Below the pieces are notes generated by a model that worked only from the letters and a program-made list of their open reading frames with translations, was not told where the DNA came from and did no database searches. This document shows, in pieces, positions 34,254 through 41,567 of a DNA stretch of 64,000 bases (positions are counted from its first letter, which is position 1; each line of letters opens with the position of its first letter). Source of the stretch: Streptomyces longisporoflavus. GTDB lineage: Bacteria; Actinomycetota; Actinomycetes; Streptomycetales; Streptomycetaceae. The stretch covers positions 310,001-374,000 of the forward strand of contig NZ_BMTR01000006.1 in assembly GCF_014649775.1 (NCBI RefSeq), read 5' to 3'. The position numbers and the translations under genes were made by a program.

Positions 34254-34967
34254 GTGGACCGTAGTTCTGTGATCCGGATCCGTACTGTTCTGGCGGCGTT
34301 GGGCGTGGCAACCGCGATGGCGGCCGCCCCCACCGCGACGGCGGCGGGCCAGGCGGATCAGAAGTCGGCGTCGTCGTCGGCGGGGCCGTCATCGCTCTCG
34401 GCGCGGCACGAGCCCTGCACCGGCGAGTTCCACAAGGACGCGCGCCTCGGTCCGAAGTGGCTCCCCAAGAAGTGGCAGGAGCCGGTCGGACCGCTGCTCA
34501 AGGGGTGGAAGCGCACGGGCGGCCTCTCGCCGTCGTCCTTCCTGAAGAAGTACTGGGAGGGCCCCGCCGGAACGGGCGGCTGGAAGTACCCGCCCAATGA
34601 CGGCTTCGAGACGGTCAACGGCCAGGTCGACAAGCACCCCGAGGAGCTGGAGAAGGGCGAACTCCTCGACCGCTTCGGATCCGAGTACGGCTCGTTCCTG
34701 GCCCCCGCGGGCGACTCGTACGCCGAGCGGGCACTGCCCCCGCAGAATCTCAACACCCGTGACGCCGCGGTCGCCTGCGACTACCGCGTCTACAAGGTGA
34801 GCAAGCCGTTCTACGCCTGGCAGGGCGGCATCGCCCCCTGGTTCGAGCAGCCCGGCGGCGGACAGCAGGTCAAGCTCGACCCGGTCTTCCTGGATCCGGG
34901 CGAGGGGCAGCGCCTGAACGTGAAGTGGCTCCTCGATCACGGGTACCTCGAGCCGGCGAACGGCTAG
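34254..34967 (+). CDS. Secreted TNT-domain NAD(P)+ glycohydrolase-like toxin
   Basis: A 237-residue exported protein: a Sec signal peptide (about 1-32), a short Ser-rich linker, and a C-terminal TNT domain (about 108-235), named after the tuberculosis necrotizing toxin, an NAD+ hydrolase. Marks of the domain are YPPNDGF, LLDRFGSEYGSFLAPAG, ERALPPQNLN, KPF, GGIAPWFEQPGGG and LLDHGYL. The residues that I recall as catalytic in TNT (R757, Y765, Q822) and the Aspergillus NADase (R129, F137, Q194) line up with R140, F148 and Q205 at the same spacings of 8 and 57. The GTG at 34254 is the start because GAGGAG lies 7 bases upstream; earlier in-frame ATGs lack a site. It should cleave nicotinamide from NAD outside or in a target cell. 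A small gene follows 7 bases later. Confidence 0.88.
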   Translation: MDRSSVIRIRTVLAALGVATAMAAAPTATAAGQADQKSASSSAGPSSLSARHEPCTGEFHKDARLGPKWLPKKWQEPVGPLLKGWKRTGGLSPSSFLKKYWEGPAGTGGWKYPPNDGFETVNGQVDKHPEELEKGELLDRFGSEYGSFLAPAGDSYAERALPPQNLNTRDAAVACDYRVYKVSKPFYAWQGGIAPWFEQPGGGQQVKLDPVFLDPGEGQRLNVKWLLDHGYLEPANG

Positions 34968-34974
34968 CACGCCC

Positions 34975-35211
34975 GTGGACATCCGTGGACTGCCCGCCGC
35001 GCTGCACGAAGCCGGTGTCGCCGACGGCTACTTCTGGATCGAGGGAGTCCACGAACCGGTCCCCACGCCCCCCGACTTCGTCTACCTGCGCAGGACCGGG
35101 GACGGCGCGGCGTGGGAGACCGGGACGTTCGAACGCGGAGAGCATCACCCTCTCGCCCGGCACGCGGACGAGGGGGAGGCCTGCGCCCACCTGCTGCGCC
35201 TGGTGCGGTGA
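34975..35211 (+). CDS. Small cytosolic protein, candidate TNT immunity partner
   Basis: A 78-residue acidic protein without signal or membrane helix. It starts VDIRGLPAALHEAGVADGYF and ends ACAHLLRLVR; Tyr, Trp and Glu are frequent. I do not recognise a domain. GTG 34975 begins 7 bases after the TNT stop with no ribosome-binding site of its own, so it is probably translated by coupling, a usual arrangement for toxin and immunity genes. The M. tuberculosis toxin has a larger immunity protein (IFT), so homology is not claimed. It could also be an unrelated small protein. Confidence 0.6.
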   Translation: MDIRGLPAALHEAGVADGYFWIEGVHEPVPTPPDFVYLRRTGDGAAWETGTFERGEHHPLARHADEGEACAHLLRLVR

Positions 35212-35262
35212 GGCGATGAGGCGGCGGGACGGGCCCGGCGGCCGTCCCGCGCGTCCCGCCCG

Positions 35263-35433
35263 TCAGCCCTCGGGGCGCAGCAGGCCGCGCTCGTAGGCCT
35301 TGGCCGGCCGCCGGGGCACCAGATAGGCGGAGCCGTCGACGGTGACCGGTACGAGCTGCGGAGCGGCGGCCTTCCACTGGGCCCGGCGGTGCCGGGTACT
35401 CGCGTCCGGGATCGTGGTTGACAGCCCGAACAC
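35263..35433 (-). CDS. Hypothetical small protein
   Basis: A 56-residue frame, mostly basic, with the stretch RRAQWKAAAPQLVPVTVDG then YLVPRRPAKAYERGLLRPEG at the end. It is included because about 90% of its codons end in G or C, as in true genes here, and because it stands apart from the start of the rightward gene. The GTG start at 35433 is uncertain: no good Shine-Dalgarno is visible. No domain is recognised. The opposite strand from 35455 belongs to a divergent gene whose start is only 21 bases away. Confidence 0.5.
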   Translation of the reverse strand: MFGLSTTIPDASTRHRRAQWKAAAPQLVPVTVDGSAYLVPRRPAKAYERGLLRPEG

Positions 35434-35454
35434 GCCCGCGACAGCATCCCGTTG

Positions 35455-36966
35455 ATGGAGATCACCGACGCGACACCGGCGGAGGTCCGCGTCCTGGAGG
35501 CGTTCGCGCTCGGCGAGGGCGTCGACTTCCGCGAGAGCCCCGACGAGGACCCGCGGGCCGGTGCGTCCTGGGGGCCCGAGCGCACGGTGCGCGCCGAGGT
35601 GCTGCGCGCCCTGCTGATCGACGGCCCGACACGGGACGGCGAGATCGCGGGCCTCAAACTGTGGGGCGCGCGGATCACCGGGCAGCTCAACCTCATGTAC
35701 GGCACGGTCGAGCACCCCGTACGGCTGCGGTCCTGCTACTTCGAGGAGACCCCGAACCTGTACGGGGCCCAGGTCCGCGCCCTGGTGCTGAGCGACTCGG
35801 TCCTGCCGGGTCTCACGGCGGGCACCCTGCGGGTCGAGCTGGTCCTGCGCATCACCTGCAGCCGGATAACGGGCCCCGTGCGGCTCGCGGGCGCGCAGAT
35901 CGCCGGCGCCTTCTTCGCCAACGGCGCGGAGCTCGGCACACCGCCCGCCGCCGACGGGACGCCGCCCCCGCCGGACACGCCCGGCCCCGAAGCCGCCGCG
36001 GAAGCGGTCTTGCAGCTGAACCACGCCGTGGTCGGCACCGACGTATGGGCCGTCGGTCTGGTGGCCCACGGGCAGCTGCGGCTGAACGGCGCCACCGTCG
36101 GGGGCCAGGTCAACCTCGACGACGCCGAACTGAGCGCTCCCGGCGGCGTCGCCCTGCACGCCGAGACCCTCACCGTCGGCACCGACCTGCGGGCCATGCG
36201 GCTGCGCGCCCGCGGCACGCTCAACCTCAGCGGCGCCCGCATCCCGCGGCACGTCAATCTCGCCTACGCCCGCCTCTCCCACCCCGGCGCCACGGCACTG
36301 CGGGCCAGCAGCTGCGTCATCGGCGAGCTGTGGCTGCGGGATGCCGCTCCGATCGAGGGGACGGTGAACCTGCGCCGCTCCCAGCTGGACCTGCTGCACG
36401 TCCCTCCGGAGGTGTGGCCGGGCCAGGTCAAGCTCGACGGCCTCGGCTATCACAGGCTCGCCCCGCACCTGCCCGCCGCGCAGCGCCTCCCGCTGCTCGA
36501 ACGCGAGGCGGCCGGCTATCTCCCGCAGAGCTACGAGCAGTTGGCCGCCGCGTACCGCACGGTGGGCGACGAGGCCGCCGCGCGCACCGTGCAGCTGGCC
36601 CGGCTCCGCCGCCACCGCCGCACCCTGCCCCCGTACGCCAGGATGTGGGGCCACCTCCAGGACGTGACGGTCGGCTACGGCTTCCGGCCGATGCGCGCCG
36701 CCGGATGGCTCCTCGTCCTGCTGCTCGCCGGTTCGCTGGCCTTCGCCCTGCACCATCCGCCCGCGCTGAAGTCCGGCGAGGCGCCCGGCTTCAACCCGGT
36801 CTTCTACACCCTCGACCTGCTCCTGCCGATCATCGGCTTCGGGCAGGAGGCGGCGTTCGCGCCGGAGGGCTGGTACCAGTGGTTCTCCTATCTCCTCGTC
36901 GCCACGGGCTGGGTCCTCGTCACCACGGTGGCGGCGGGCATCACGCGGGCCCTCAGCCGCCAGTGA
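35455..36966 (+). CDS. Membrane protein with pentapeptide-like repeat region
   Basis: A 503-residue protein. Residues about 50-330 consist of a long series of degenerate five-residue-like beta repeats (LWGARITGQLNL, VRLAGAQIAGAFF, LRLNGATVGGQVNL, LNLSGARIPRHVNL, as separate repeats), suggesting a right-handed beta helix. A helical linker follows, then two or three membrane segments at the C-terminus (about 418-437 and 475-500). Similar Streptomyces proteins are called membrane-associated oxidoreductase, without evidence of a redox centre here. I see no cofactor motif. The ATG at 35455 follows an in-frame TTG; no strong ribosome-binding site is present. Confidence 0.78.
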   Translation: MEITDATPAEVRVLEAFALGEGVDFRESPDEDPRAGASWGPERTVRAEVLRALLIDGPTRDGEIAGLKLWGARITGQLNLMYGTVEHPVRLRSCYFEETPNLYGAQVRALVLSDSVLPGLTAGTLRVELVLRITCSRITGPVRLAGAQIAGAFFANGAELGTPPAADGTPPPPDTPGPEAAAEAVLQLNHAVVGTDVWAVGLVAHGQLRLNGATVGGQVNLDDAELSAPGGVALHAETLTVGTDLRAMRLRARGTLNLSGARIPRHVNLAYARLSHPGATALRASSCVIGELWLRDAAPIEGTVNLRRSQLDLLHVPPEVWPGQVKLDGLGYHRLAPHLPAAQRLPLLEREAAGYLPQSYEQLAAAYRTVGDEAAARTVQLARLRRHRRTLPPYARMWGHLQDVTVGYGFRPMRAAGWLLVLLLAGSLAFALHHPPALKSGEAPGFNPVFYTLDLLLPIIGFGQEAAFAPEGWYQWFSYLLVATGWVLVTTVAAGITRALSRQ

Positions 36967-37005
36967 CCGGCCCTTGACACGACCGGCCTGGACACAAGCG
37001 GGGCG

Positions 37006-37035
37006 TTGATCGATATCCTCCAGCGGAAACGTTCA
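37006..37035. promoter_or_regulatory. Candidate operator upstream of DeoR/LacI-type regulator gene
   Basis: TTGATCGAT at 37006-37014 and CGTTCA at 37030-37035 recur with nearly the same spacing (24 and 23 bases between block starts) in front of the transporter operon at 38204-38232. The second block is part of CGTTCAAACGAAC, itself partly symmetrical. The pair fits a site bound by the regulator encoded just after it. Confidence 0.5.
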
Positions 37036-37075
37036 AACGAACACCCGGCGGGAACGTCGCGAGGGGGTCGGCAGC

Positions 37076-38188
37076 ATGCGGGAGCCGAGGGACGTCAGGC
37101 GGCAGCGGATACTCGCGGTCGTGGAGTCACGGGGCGAGGCGCGGCTGAGTGATCTCGCCGACGATCTCGAGGTCTCCGTGATAACGGTGCGGCGGGACGT
37201 CGAAGACCTCGCCCGGGAGGGCAAGTTGCGCCGCGGGCACGGAGTCGCGCGGTCGGTGGGCCCCGTGGAGCGCGGCGCCCCGCGGGCCGAGCCGGTGGCG
37301 CAGGGCGCCGAGCCGGTGGCCCGGGGCGGGGCCGTGGCGCTGATGGTGCCCGAGCGGCACACCTACCTGTACGAGACGATGCACGGGGCCAGAAGCGTCC
37401 TGTACGAGGCCGGGGTGCGGGTCGCCCTGCATATCGCGCCGCAGGTGGAGGGCGCCGAACGGCCGCTGGTCGAGCGGGTGCTCGGCGAGGGGATACAGGG
37501 GCTGCTCATCGCGCCGCGCTGGCGCACCGCACAAGAGGAGGCGGACTACGCCTGGCTGGCCGCGTCGGGTGTGCCCACGGTCCTGATGGAGCGCCGGCCG
37601 CGTGCGGGCAGTGCGCTGCACACCATGGACTCGGTCTGCACCGATCACTGGTACGGCATCCATCTCGCCGTCGACCACCTCGTCCGGCTCGGCCACCGGC
37701 GCATCGTCCTCGCCGCCCGCGACGACAGCCCGACGGCCCGTGCGCTGCGCACCGCCTTCGCCGAGATCGCCGCGTCCCGGCCCGAGATCGAGGACTGGAC
37801 CGTGATGCTCAGCGCCGCGAACGCGGGAGTCGGCCGGGTGCGCGAGCCGCTCGACCTCGCGGCGCGGTTGCGCGAGCACGGGGCGACGGGCGCCGTGCTG
37901 CACGGCGACGTCGACGCGCTGATGCTGGTGCAGCAGCTGATGGACCACGGCATGCGGGTGCCGCAGGACTGCTCGGTGGTGGCCTACGACGATGTGGTGG
38001 CCGCGCTCGGCAGCACTCCGCTGACCGCGGTGTCCCCGCCGAAGTACGAGGTGGGACGCACGGCGGCCGGGCTTCTGCTGCGCAGGCTGGAGGAGTTGGC
38101 GGCGCCGGGCGCCGTGACGACTCAGCGGGCGGAGCTTCTGCCGGAGCTGAAGGTCCGGGGCTCCACCACGCATGTCGGGATCGTTTGA
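37076..38188 (+). CDS. DeoR-type HTH / LacI-type sensor transcriptional regulator
   Basis: A 370-residue regulator that joins a DeoR winged helix-turn-helix (1-65: VRRQRILAVVESRG, LEVSVITVRRDVEDL) to a periplasmic-binding-protein-like sugar sensor as in LacI/GalR (about 88-365: VALMVPERHTYLYE, GIQGLLIAPRW, VCTDHWYGIHLAVDHLVRLGH, VVAYDDVVAAL, PKYEVGRTAAGLLLRRLEEL). This hybrid design is frequent in Streptomyces for sugar operons. GAGGGGG lies 8 bases before the ATG. It is followed by the sugar ABC importer it most likely controls; the same operator-like blocks precede both. Confidence 0.9.
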   Translation: MREPRDVRRQRILAVVESRGEARLSDLADDLEVSVITVRRDVEDLAREGKLRRGHGVARSVGPVERGAPRAEPVAQGAEPVARGGAVALMVPERHTYLYETMHGARSVLYEAGVRVALHIAPQVEGAERPLVERVLGEGIQGLLIAPRWRTAQEEADYAWLAASGVPTVLMERRPRAGSALHTMDSVCTDHWYGIHLAVDHLVRLGHRRIVLAARDDSPTARALRTAFAEIAASRPEIEDWTVMLSAANAGVGRVREPLDLAARLREHGATGAVLHGDVDALMLVQQLMDHGMRVPQDCSVVAYDDVVAALGSTPLTAVSPPKYEVGRTAAGLLLRRLEELAAPGAVTTQRAELLPELKVRGSTTHVGIV

Positions 38189-38203
38189 CCGCTTTAGTTT
38201 CTT

Positions 38204-38232
38204 TTGATCGATCTATTGACCGTCATCGTTCA
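38204..38232. promoter_or_regulatory. Candidate operator upstream of sugar ABC operon
   Basis: TTGATCGAT (38204-38212) and CGTTCA (38227-38232) repeat the arrangement seen at 37006-37035. The stretch is AT-rich and ends 51 bases before the binding-protein start, so bound regulator would block the promoter. TTGACC at 38216-38221 could be a -35 element. Confidence 0.5.
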
Positions 38233-38283
38233 TGCGATCAGGATTCCCGTGTCTCGAACAAGAGCCGCGGGAGGCGCCCACCC

Positions 38284-39615
38284 ATGCCTGGTCGACCGAG
38301 CCGCCGGTCCCTGCTCGCCGTGACAGCCGCAGCACCCATGACAGGCGCGCTCAGCGCCTGTTCGGGCAGCGCGGGCAGCACGTCACGCGGCAGGGGCGGC
38401 ACCACACGCATCACCTTCTGGTCCGCGCTGCGCGGCAGCCAGGAAGTGGTCGACGCGTTCAACAAGACCCACGACCGTATCCAGGTCGAGTTCCAGCAGG
38501 TTCCGTCCGGTGCCATGGGCGGATACGCCAAGCTCAGCAACGCCGCCCGGGCCGGCAACGCCCCGGACGTCGCCACCATCGAATACCCGCAGGTCCCCGG
38601 CTTCGCCATCGACGGAGTCGCCCGCGACATCACCTCGCTGCTGAGCCAGAGGCTGCGCGCCAAGCTGCTGCCGCAGGCTCTGGGCCTCACCACCTTCGAG
38701 AAGCGGGTCTTCTCCGTCCCGCTCGACGTGGAGCCGATGGTCCTCCACTACCGCACCGACCTGTTCGACGCGTACGGGGTCGAAGTCCCGCGCACCTGGG
38801 ACGAGTTCGCGCGTTCCGCCCGCACCGTGCGGGACAAGGACCGCGAGCGGCGCATCGCGGTCTTCCCCACCGACGGCGGGACCCAGTTCGCCGCGTGGGC
38901 CTGGCAGGCGGGCGCCCAGTGGTTCGACACCCGCGAGGGCGCCTGGAACGTCTCGCTCACCGACCGCCCGACCCGCGAGGTCGCCGCGTACTGGCAGCGG
39001 CTCGTGGACGAGGATCTCCTCTTCGTCAACGCCACCGAGAGCAGGCACCACGACGCACAGCTCGGCGATGGCCTGATCCTGGCCAGGCTCACCGGCGCCT
39101 GGGACGCGGGCTCGCAGATGAACGCGCGACCGGGCCAGAAGGGCCGGTGGGCCATCGCCCCGCTCCCGCAGTGGGACCCCGGCAAGCCCGTCGTCGGCAC
39201 CCACGGCGGCTCCACCTTCGCCGTCACCAAGGACAGCAAGCAGCCGGAAGCCGCCATGGAGTTCATCGAGTGGCAGGTCTCGCACCCCGACGCCCTGCGC
39301 GCCCGCCTCTCCAGCGGCACCAGCAGCCAGTACCCGGCCGTTCCCGACCTGGTCGCCGTGGGCCGCGAGGCCTTCGACCGCGCCTACTACTCGGGCCAGG
39401 ACATCTACCGCCTCTTCGAGGAACAGGCCGAGACGATCCGCGACGGCTGGGTCTGGGGACCGCGGATGACAGCGACCCAGCGGGTGATGCAGGACGGCTT
39501 CGCCCGCGCGGGCGGCGGCAAGGGCTCGCTCATCGACGCCGTACGCGCGGCGCACGACGGCACCATGCCGGACCTCAAGGCCCTCGGCCTCTCCATCACC
39601 GAGCACAGCACATGA
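38284..39615 (+). CDS. Sugar ABC transporter substrate-binding lipoprotein
   Basis: A 443-residue family 1 extracellular binding protein. The signal holds twin Arg (PSRRSLLAVTAAAP) and lipobox LSAC near residue 26, so it may be exported folded and then lipid-anchored. Mature sequence has RITFWSALRGSQEVVDAFN, then APDVATIEYPQVPGFA and the typical GDGLILARLTGAWDAG and KGRWAIAPLPQW. It binds an oligosaccharide or sugar acid and hands it to the two permeases encoded next. GGGAGG lies 9 bases before the ATG at 38284. No ATPase is in the operon; in Streptomyces a shared MsiK ATPase usually serves such importers. Confidence 0.92.
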   Translation: MPGRPSRRSLLAVTAAAPMTGALSACSGSAGSTSRGRGGTTRITFWSALRGSQEVVDAFNKTHDRIQVEFQQVPSGAMGGYAKLSNAARAGNAPDVATIEYPQVPGFAIDGVARDITSLLSQRLRAKLLPQALGLTTFEKRVFSVPLDVEPMVLHYRTDLFDAYGVEVPRTWDEFARSARTVRDKDRERRIAVFPTDGGTQFAAWAWQAGAQWFDTREGAWNVSLTDRPTREVAAYWQRLVDEDLLFVNATESRHHDAQLGDGLILARLTGAWDAGSQMNARPGQKGRWAIAPLPQWDPGKPVVGTHGGSTFAVTKDSKQPEAAMEFIEWQVSHPDALRARLSSGTSSQYPAVPDLVAVGREAFDRAYYSGQDIYRLFEEQAETIRDGWVWGPRMTATQRVMQDGFARAGGGKGSLIDAVRAAHDGTMPDLKALGLSITEHST

Positions 39616-39719
39616 GCGCGCCGAGCGCCCCGGCGCGTCCGAAGCCCCCGAACTCCCCGGCGCGCCCCGGGCCCCTGAACGCGACGAGCACCAGCAGAGA
39701 GGCAGGTGACCCCCGATGA
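39612..39719 (+). CDS. Possible coupled mini-gene, Pro/Ala-rich 35-residue peptide
   Basis: A 35-codon frame that begins in an ATGA overlap with the binding-protein stop and ends in an ATGA overlap with the permease start. It would encode a Pro-, Ala- and Ser-rich, disordered peptide (MSAPSAPARPKPPNSPARP then a Thr/Ser end). It fills exactly the only gap in an otherwise continuous overlapping operon, so it may keep ribosomes moving to the permease gene. It may also be chance. No function can be assigned. Confidence 0.35.
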   Translation: MSAPSAPARPKPPNSPARPGPLNATSTSREAGDPR

Positions 39720-40687
39720 CCACGACCGCGCCCCCGGCCCCCGCCACCCGCACCCCCGACGCCCCCGTCTCCGCCCGCCGCGCCCGTACGCGTGCGCGGC
39801 GCCGCGAACACATGGCGTGCGGCGTCCTGATGACCCCCTTCCTGATCCTGCTGGTGGCCGTCTTCCTGATACCCGTCGGCACCGCGGTCTGGCTGAGCTT
39901 CTTCAGCGACGACCAACCGGGCCTGGGCTTCGGCCCCGAACGCACGGTCTTCGTGGGCCTGCGCAGCTACACCGCCGTCCTCACCGACCCCACCTTCCTC
40001 GGCAGCCTCGGCACGGTCGTCCTCTACTGCCTGATCTACATCCCGCTCATGGTGCTCGGCGCCCTCGCCCTGGCCCTCCTCCTCGACTCCGGCGTCGTAC
40101 GGCTGCGCGCCTGGGCCCAGTTGGGGCTCTTCCTGCCGCACGCCGTGCCCGGCATCATCGCCGCCCTCATCTGGCTGTACCTCTACACGCCGGGGCTCAG
40201 CCCCGTCGTCGACCTGCTCTCCAAAGGCGACATCACCATCGACTTCCTCGGCGTGCACACCGTGCTCCCGTCGATCGTGAACATCGCCCTGTGGAGCAAC
40301 CTCGGCTACAACATGGTGATCTTCTACGCGGCCCTGCAGGCCGTGCCCCGGGAAGTGATCGAGGCCGCCGTGGTCGACGGCGCGGGACCGGTGCGCACCG
40401 CGCTCCAGGTCAAAGCGCCGCTGGTGCGCTCCTCGATCGTGATGGTCGCGATGTTCACCCTGATCTGGGCGATGCAGCTGTTCACCGAACCCATGCTGCT
40501 CAGCCAGTCGTCCCCGATGATCAACTCGCGCTTCTCGCCCAGCATGTACATCTACGACGCGGCCTTCACCCGCAACAACTACGGCCTCGCCGCCGCGGCC
40601 TCGGTGATCCTGCTCCTGTGCACGGTCGCCCTGTCCTACGGCGTCACCCGCTGGACCAACCGCTCCCAGAAGGAGGCCGCGCGATGA
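39716..40687 (+). CDS. Sugar ABC transporter permease (MalF/UgpA type)
   Basis: A 323-residue membrane protein with six helices after a 35-residue basic N-terminal tail. The first helix is VLMTPFLILLVAVFLIPVG, and the conserved cytoplasmic docking loop reads EVIEAAVVDGAGPVRTALQV, the EAA motif with VDGAG. It forms the channel with the next gene product. The start overlaps the mini-gene stop (ATGA) and AGG-type pairing lies about 8-12 bases upstream. Confidence 0.92.
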   Translation: MTTTAPPAPATRTPDAPVSARRARTRARRREHMACGVLMTPFLILLVAVFLIPVGTAVWLSFFSDDQPGLGFGPERTVFVGLRSYTAVLTDPTFLGSLGTVVLYCLIYIPLMVLGALALALLLDSGVVRLRAWAQLGLFLPHAVPGIIAALIWLYLYTPGLSPVVDLLSKGDITIDFLGVHTVLPSIVNIALWSNLGYNMVIFYAALQAVPREVIEAAVVDGAGPVRTALQVKAPLVRSSIVMVAMFTLIWAMQLFTEPMLLSQSSPMINSRFSPSMYIYDAAFTRNNYGLAAAASVILLLCTVALSYGVTRWTNRSQKEAAR

Positions 40688-41547
40688 GCGCCGACACCCT
40701 CACCGCGCACCGCCCCCGCCTCCTGGGCCGCACCGCCGTGAACACCGTGGTCGGCATCGCGGTGCTCTACACCCTGCTGCCCGTCCTGTGGCTGGTGCTC
40801 GCCGCGTCCAAGAACCGGGACGCGCTATTCAGCAGCAACTTCTTCTCGCTGACCGACTTCTCCTTCGTACAGAACCTGCGCGACCTGTTCGCGATGGACG
40901 GCGGTCTCTACGGCCGCTGGTACACCAACAGCCTCCTGTACGCCGTCCTGGGCGCCGCGATCAGCGCCCTGGTGAGCGTCGCCTGCGGCTACGCCTTCGA
41001 CAAATACCGCTTCGCGCACAAGGAGAAGGTCTTCGGCCTGGTGCTCGCCGCGGTGATGGTGCCGCAGACGGTGCTCGCCCTCCCGCTGTATCTGATGGCC
41101 TCGGCCACGGGCGTCGTCGACACCTTCTGGGCGGTGTTCATCCCCGTCCTCTTCAACCCGTTCGGGGTCTATCTGGGGCGGATCTTCAGCCAGGGCTACG
41201 TGCCCGACGAAGTGCTCGAAGCGGCCCGGATGGACGGCGCGGGGGAGCTCACCACCTATTTCCGTGTCTCCCTGCGGATGCTGGGCCCCGGCGTCGTGAC
41301 GGTGTTCCTCTTCCAGCTCACCGCCATCTGGAACAACTTCTTCCTGCCCATGGTGATGCTCTCGGACCAGAAGCTGTACCCGGTGAGCCTGGGCCTCTAC
41401 ACCTGGAACAGCTCGGCCACCGTCTCGCCCGAGTACTACCCCGTGGTGATCATGGGTTCGCTCCTCGCGGTGCTGCCGCTGATCCTCGCCTTCATGCTGC
41501 TGCAACGCTTCTGGAAGTCGGGCCTCACCGCGGGCTCGGTCAAGTGA
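40684..41547 (+). CDS. Sugar ABC transporter permease (MalG/UgpE type)
   Basis: A 287-residue permease with six helices. The EAA-type loop is EVLEAARMDGAGELTTYFRV; the C-terminal end AFMLLQRFWKSGLTAGSVK is typical of MalG-like proteins. ATG overlaps the preceding stop (ATGA at 40684). The operon goes on with a dehydrogenase and DUF2264 gene, so the transported sugar is likely used by these enzymes. Confidence 0.92.
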   Translation: MSADTLTAHRPRLLGRTAVNTVVGIAVLYTLLPVLWLVLAASKNRDALFSSNFFSLTDFSFVQNLRDLFAMDGGLYGRWYTNSLLYAVLGAAISALVSVACGYAFDKYRFAHKEKVFGLVLAAVMVPQTVLALPLYLMASATGVVDTFWAVFIPVLFNPFGVYLGRIFSQGYVPDEVLEAARMDGAGELTTYFRVSLRMLGPGVVTVFLFQLTAIWNNFFLPMVMLSDQKLYPVSLGLYTWNSSATVSPEYYPVVIMGSLLAVLPLILAFMLLQRFWKSGLTAGSVK

Positions 41548-41567
41548 GCCATGTGAAAGGGAATCTG

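Noticed and set aside
35263..36756. Minus-strand frame of about 500 codons opposite the pentapeptide-like membrane protein
   Set aside because: Only its last 56 codons have a gene-like composition outside the plus-strand gene; the remainder is the complement of the membrane-protein gene.
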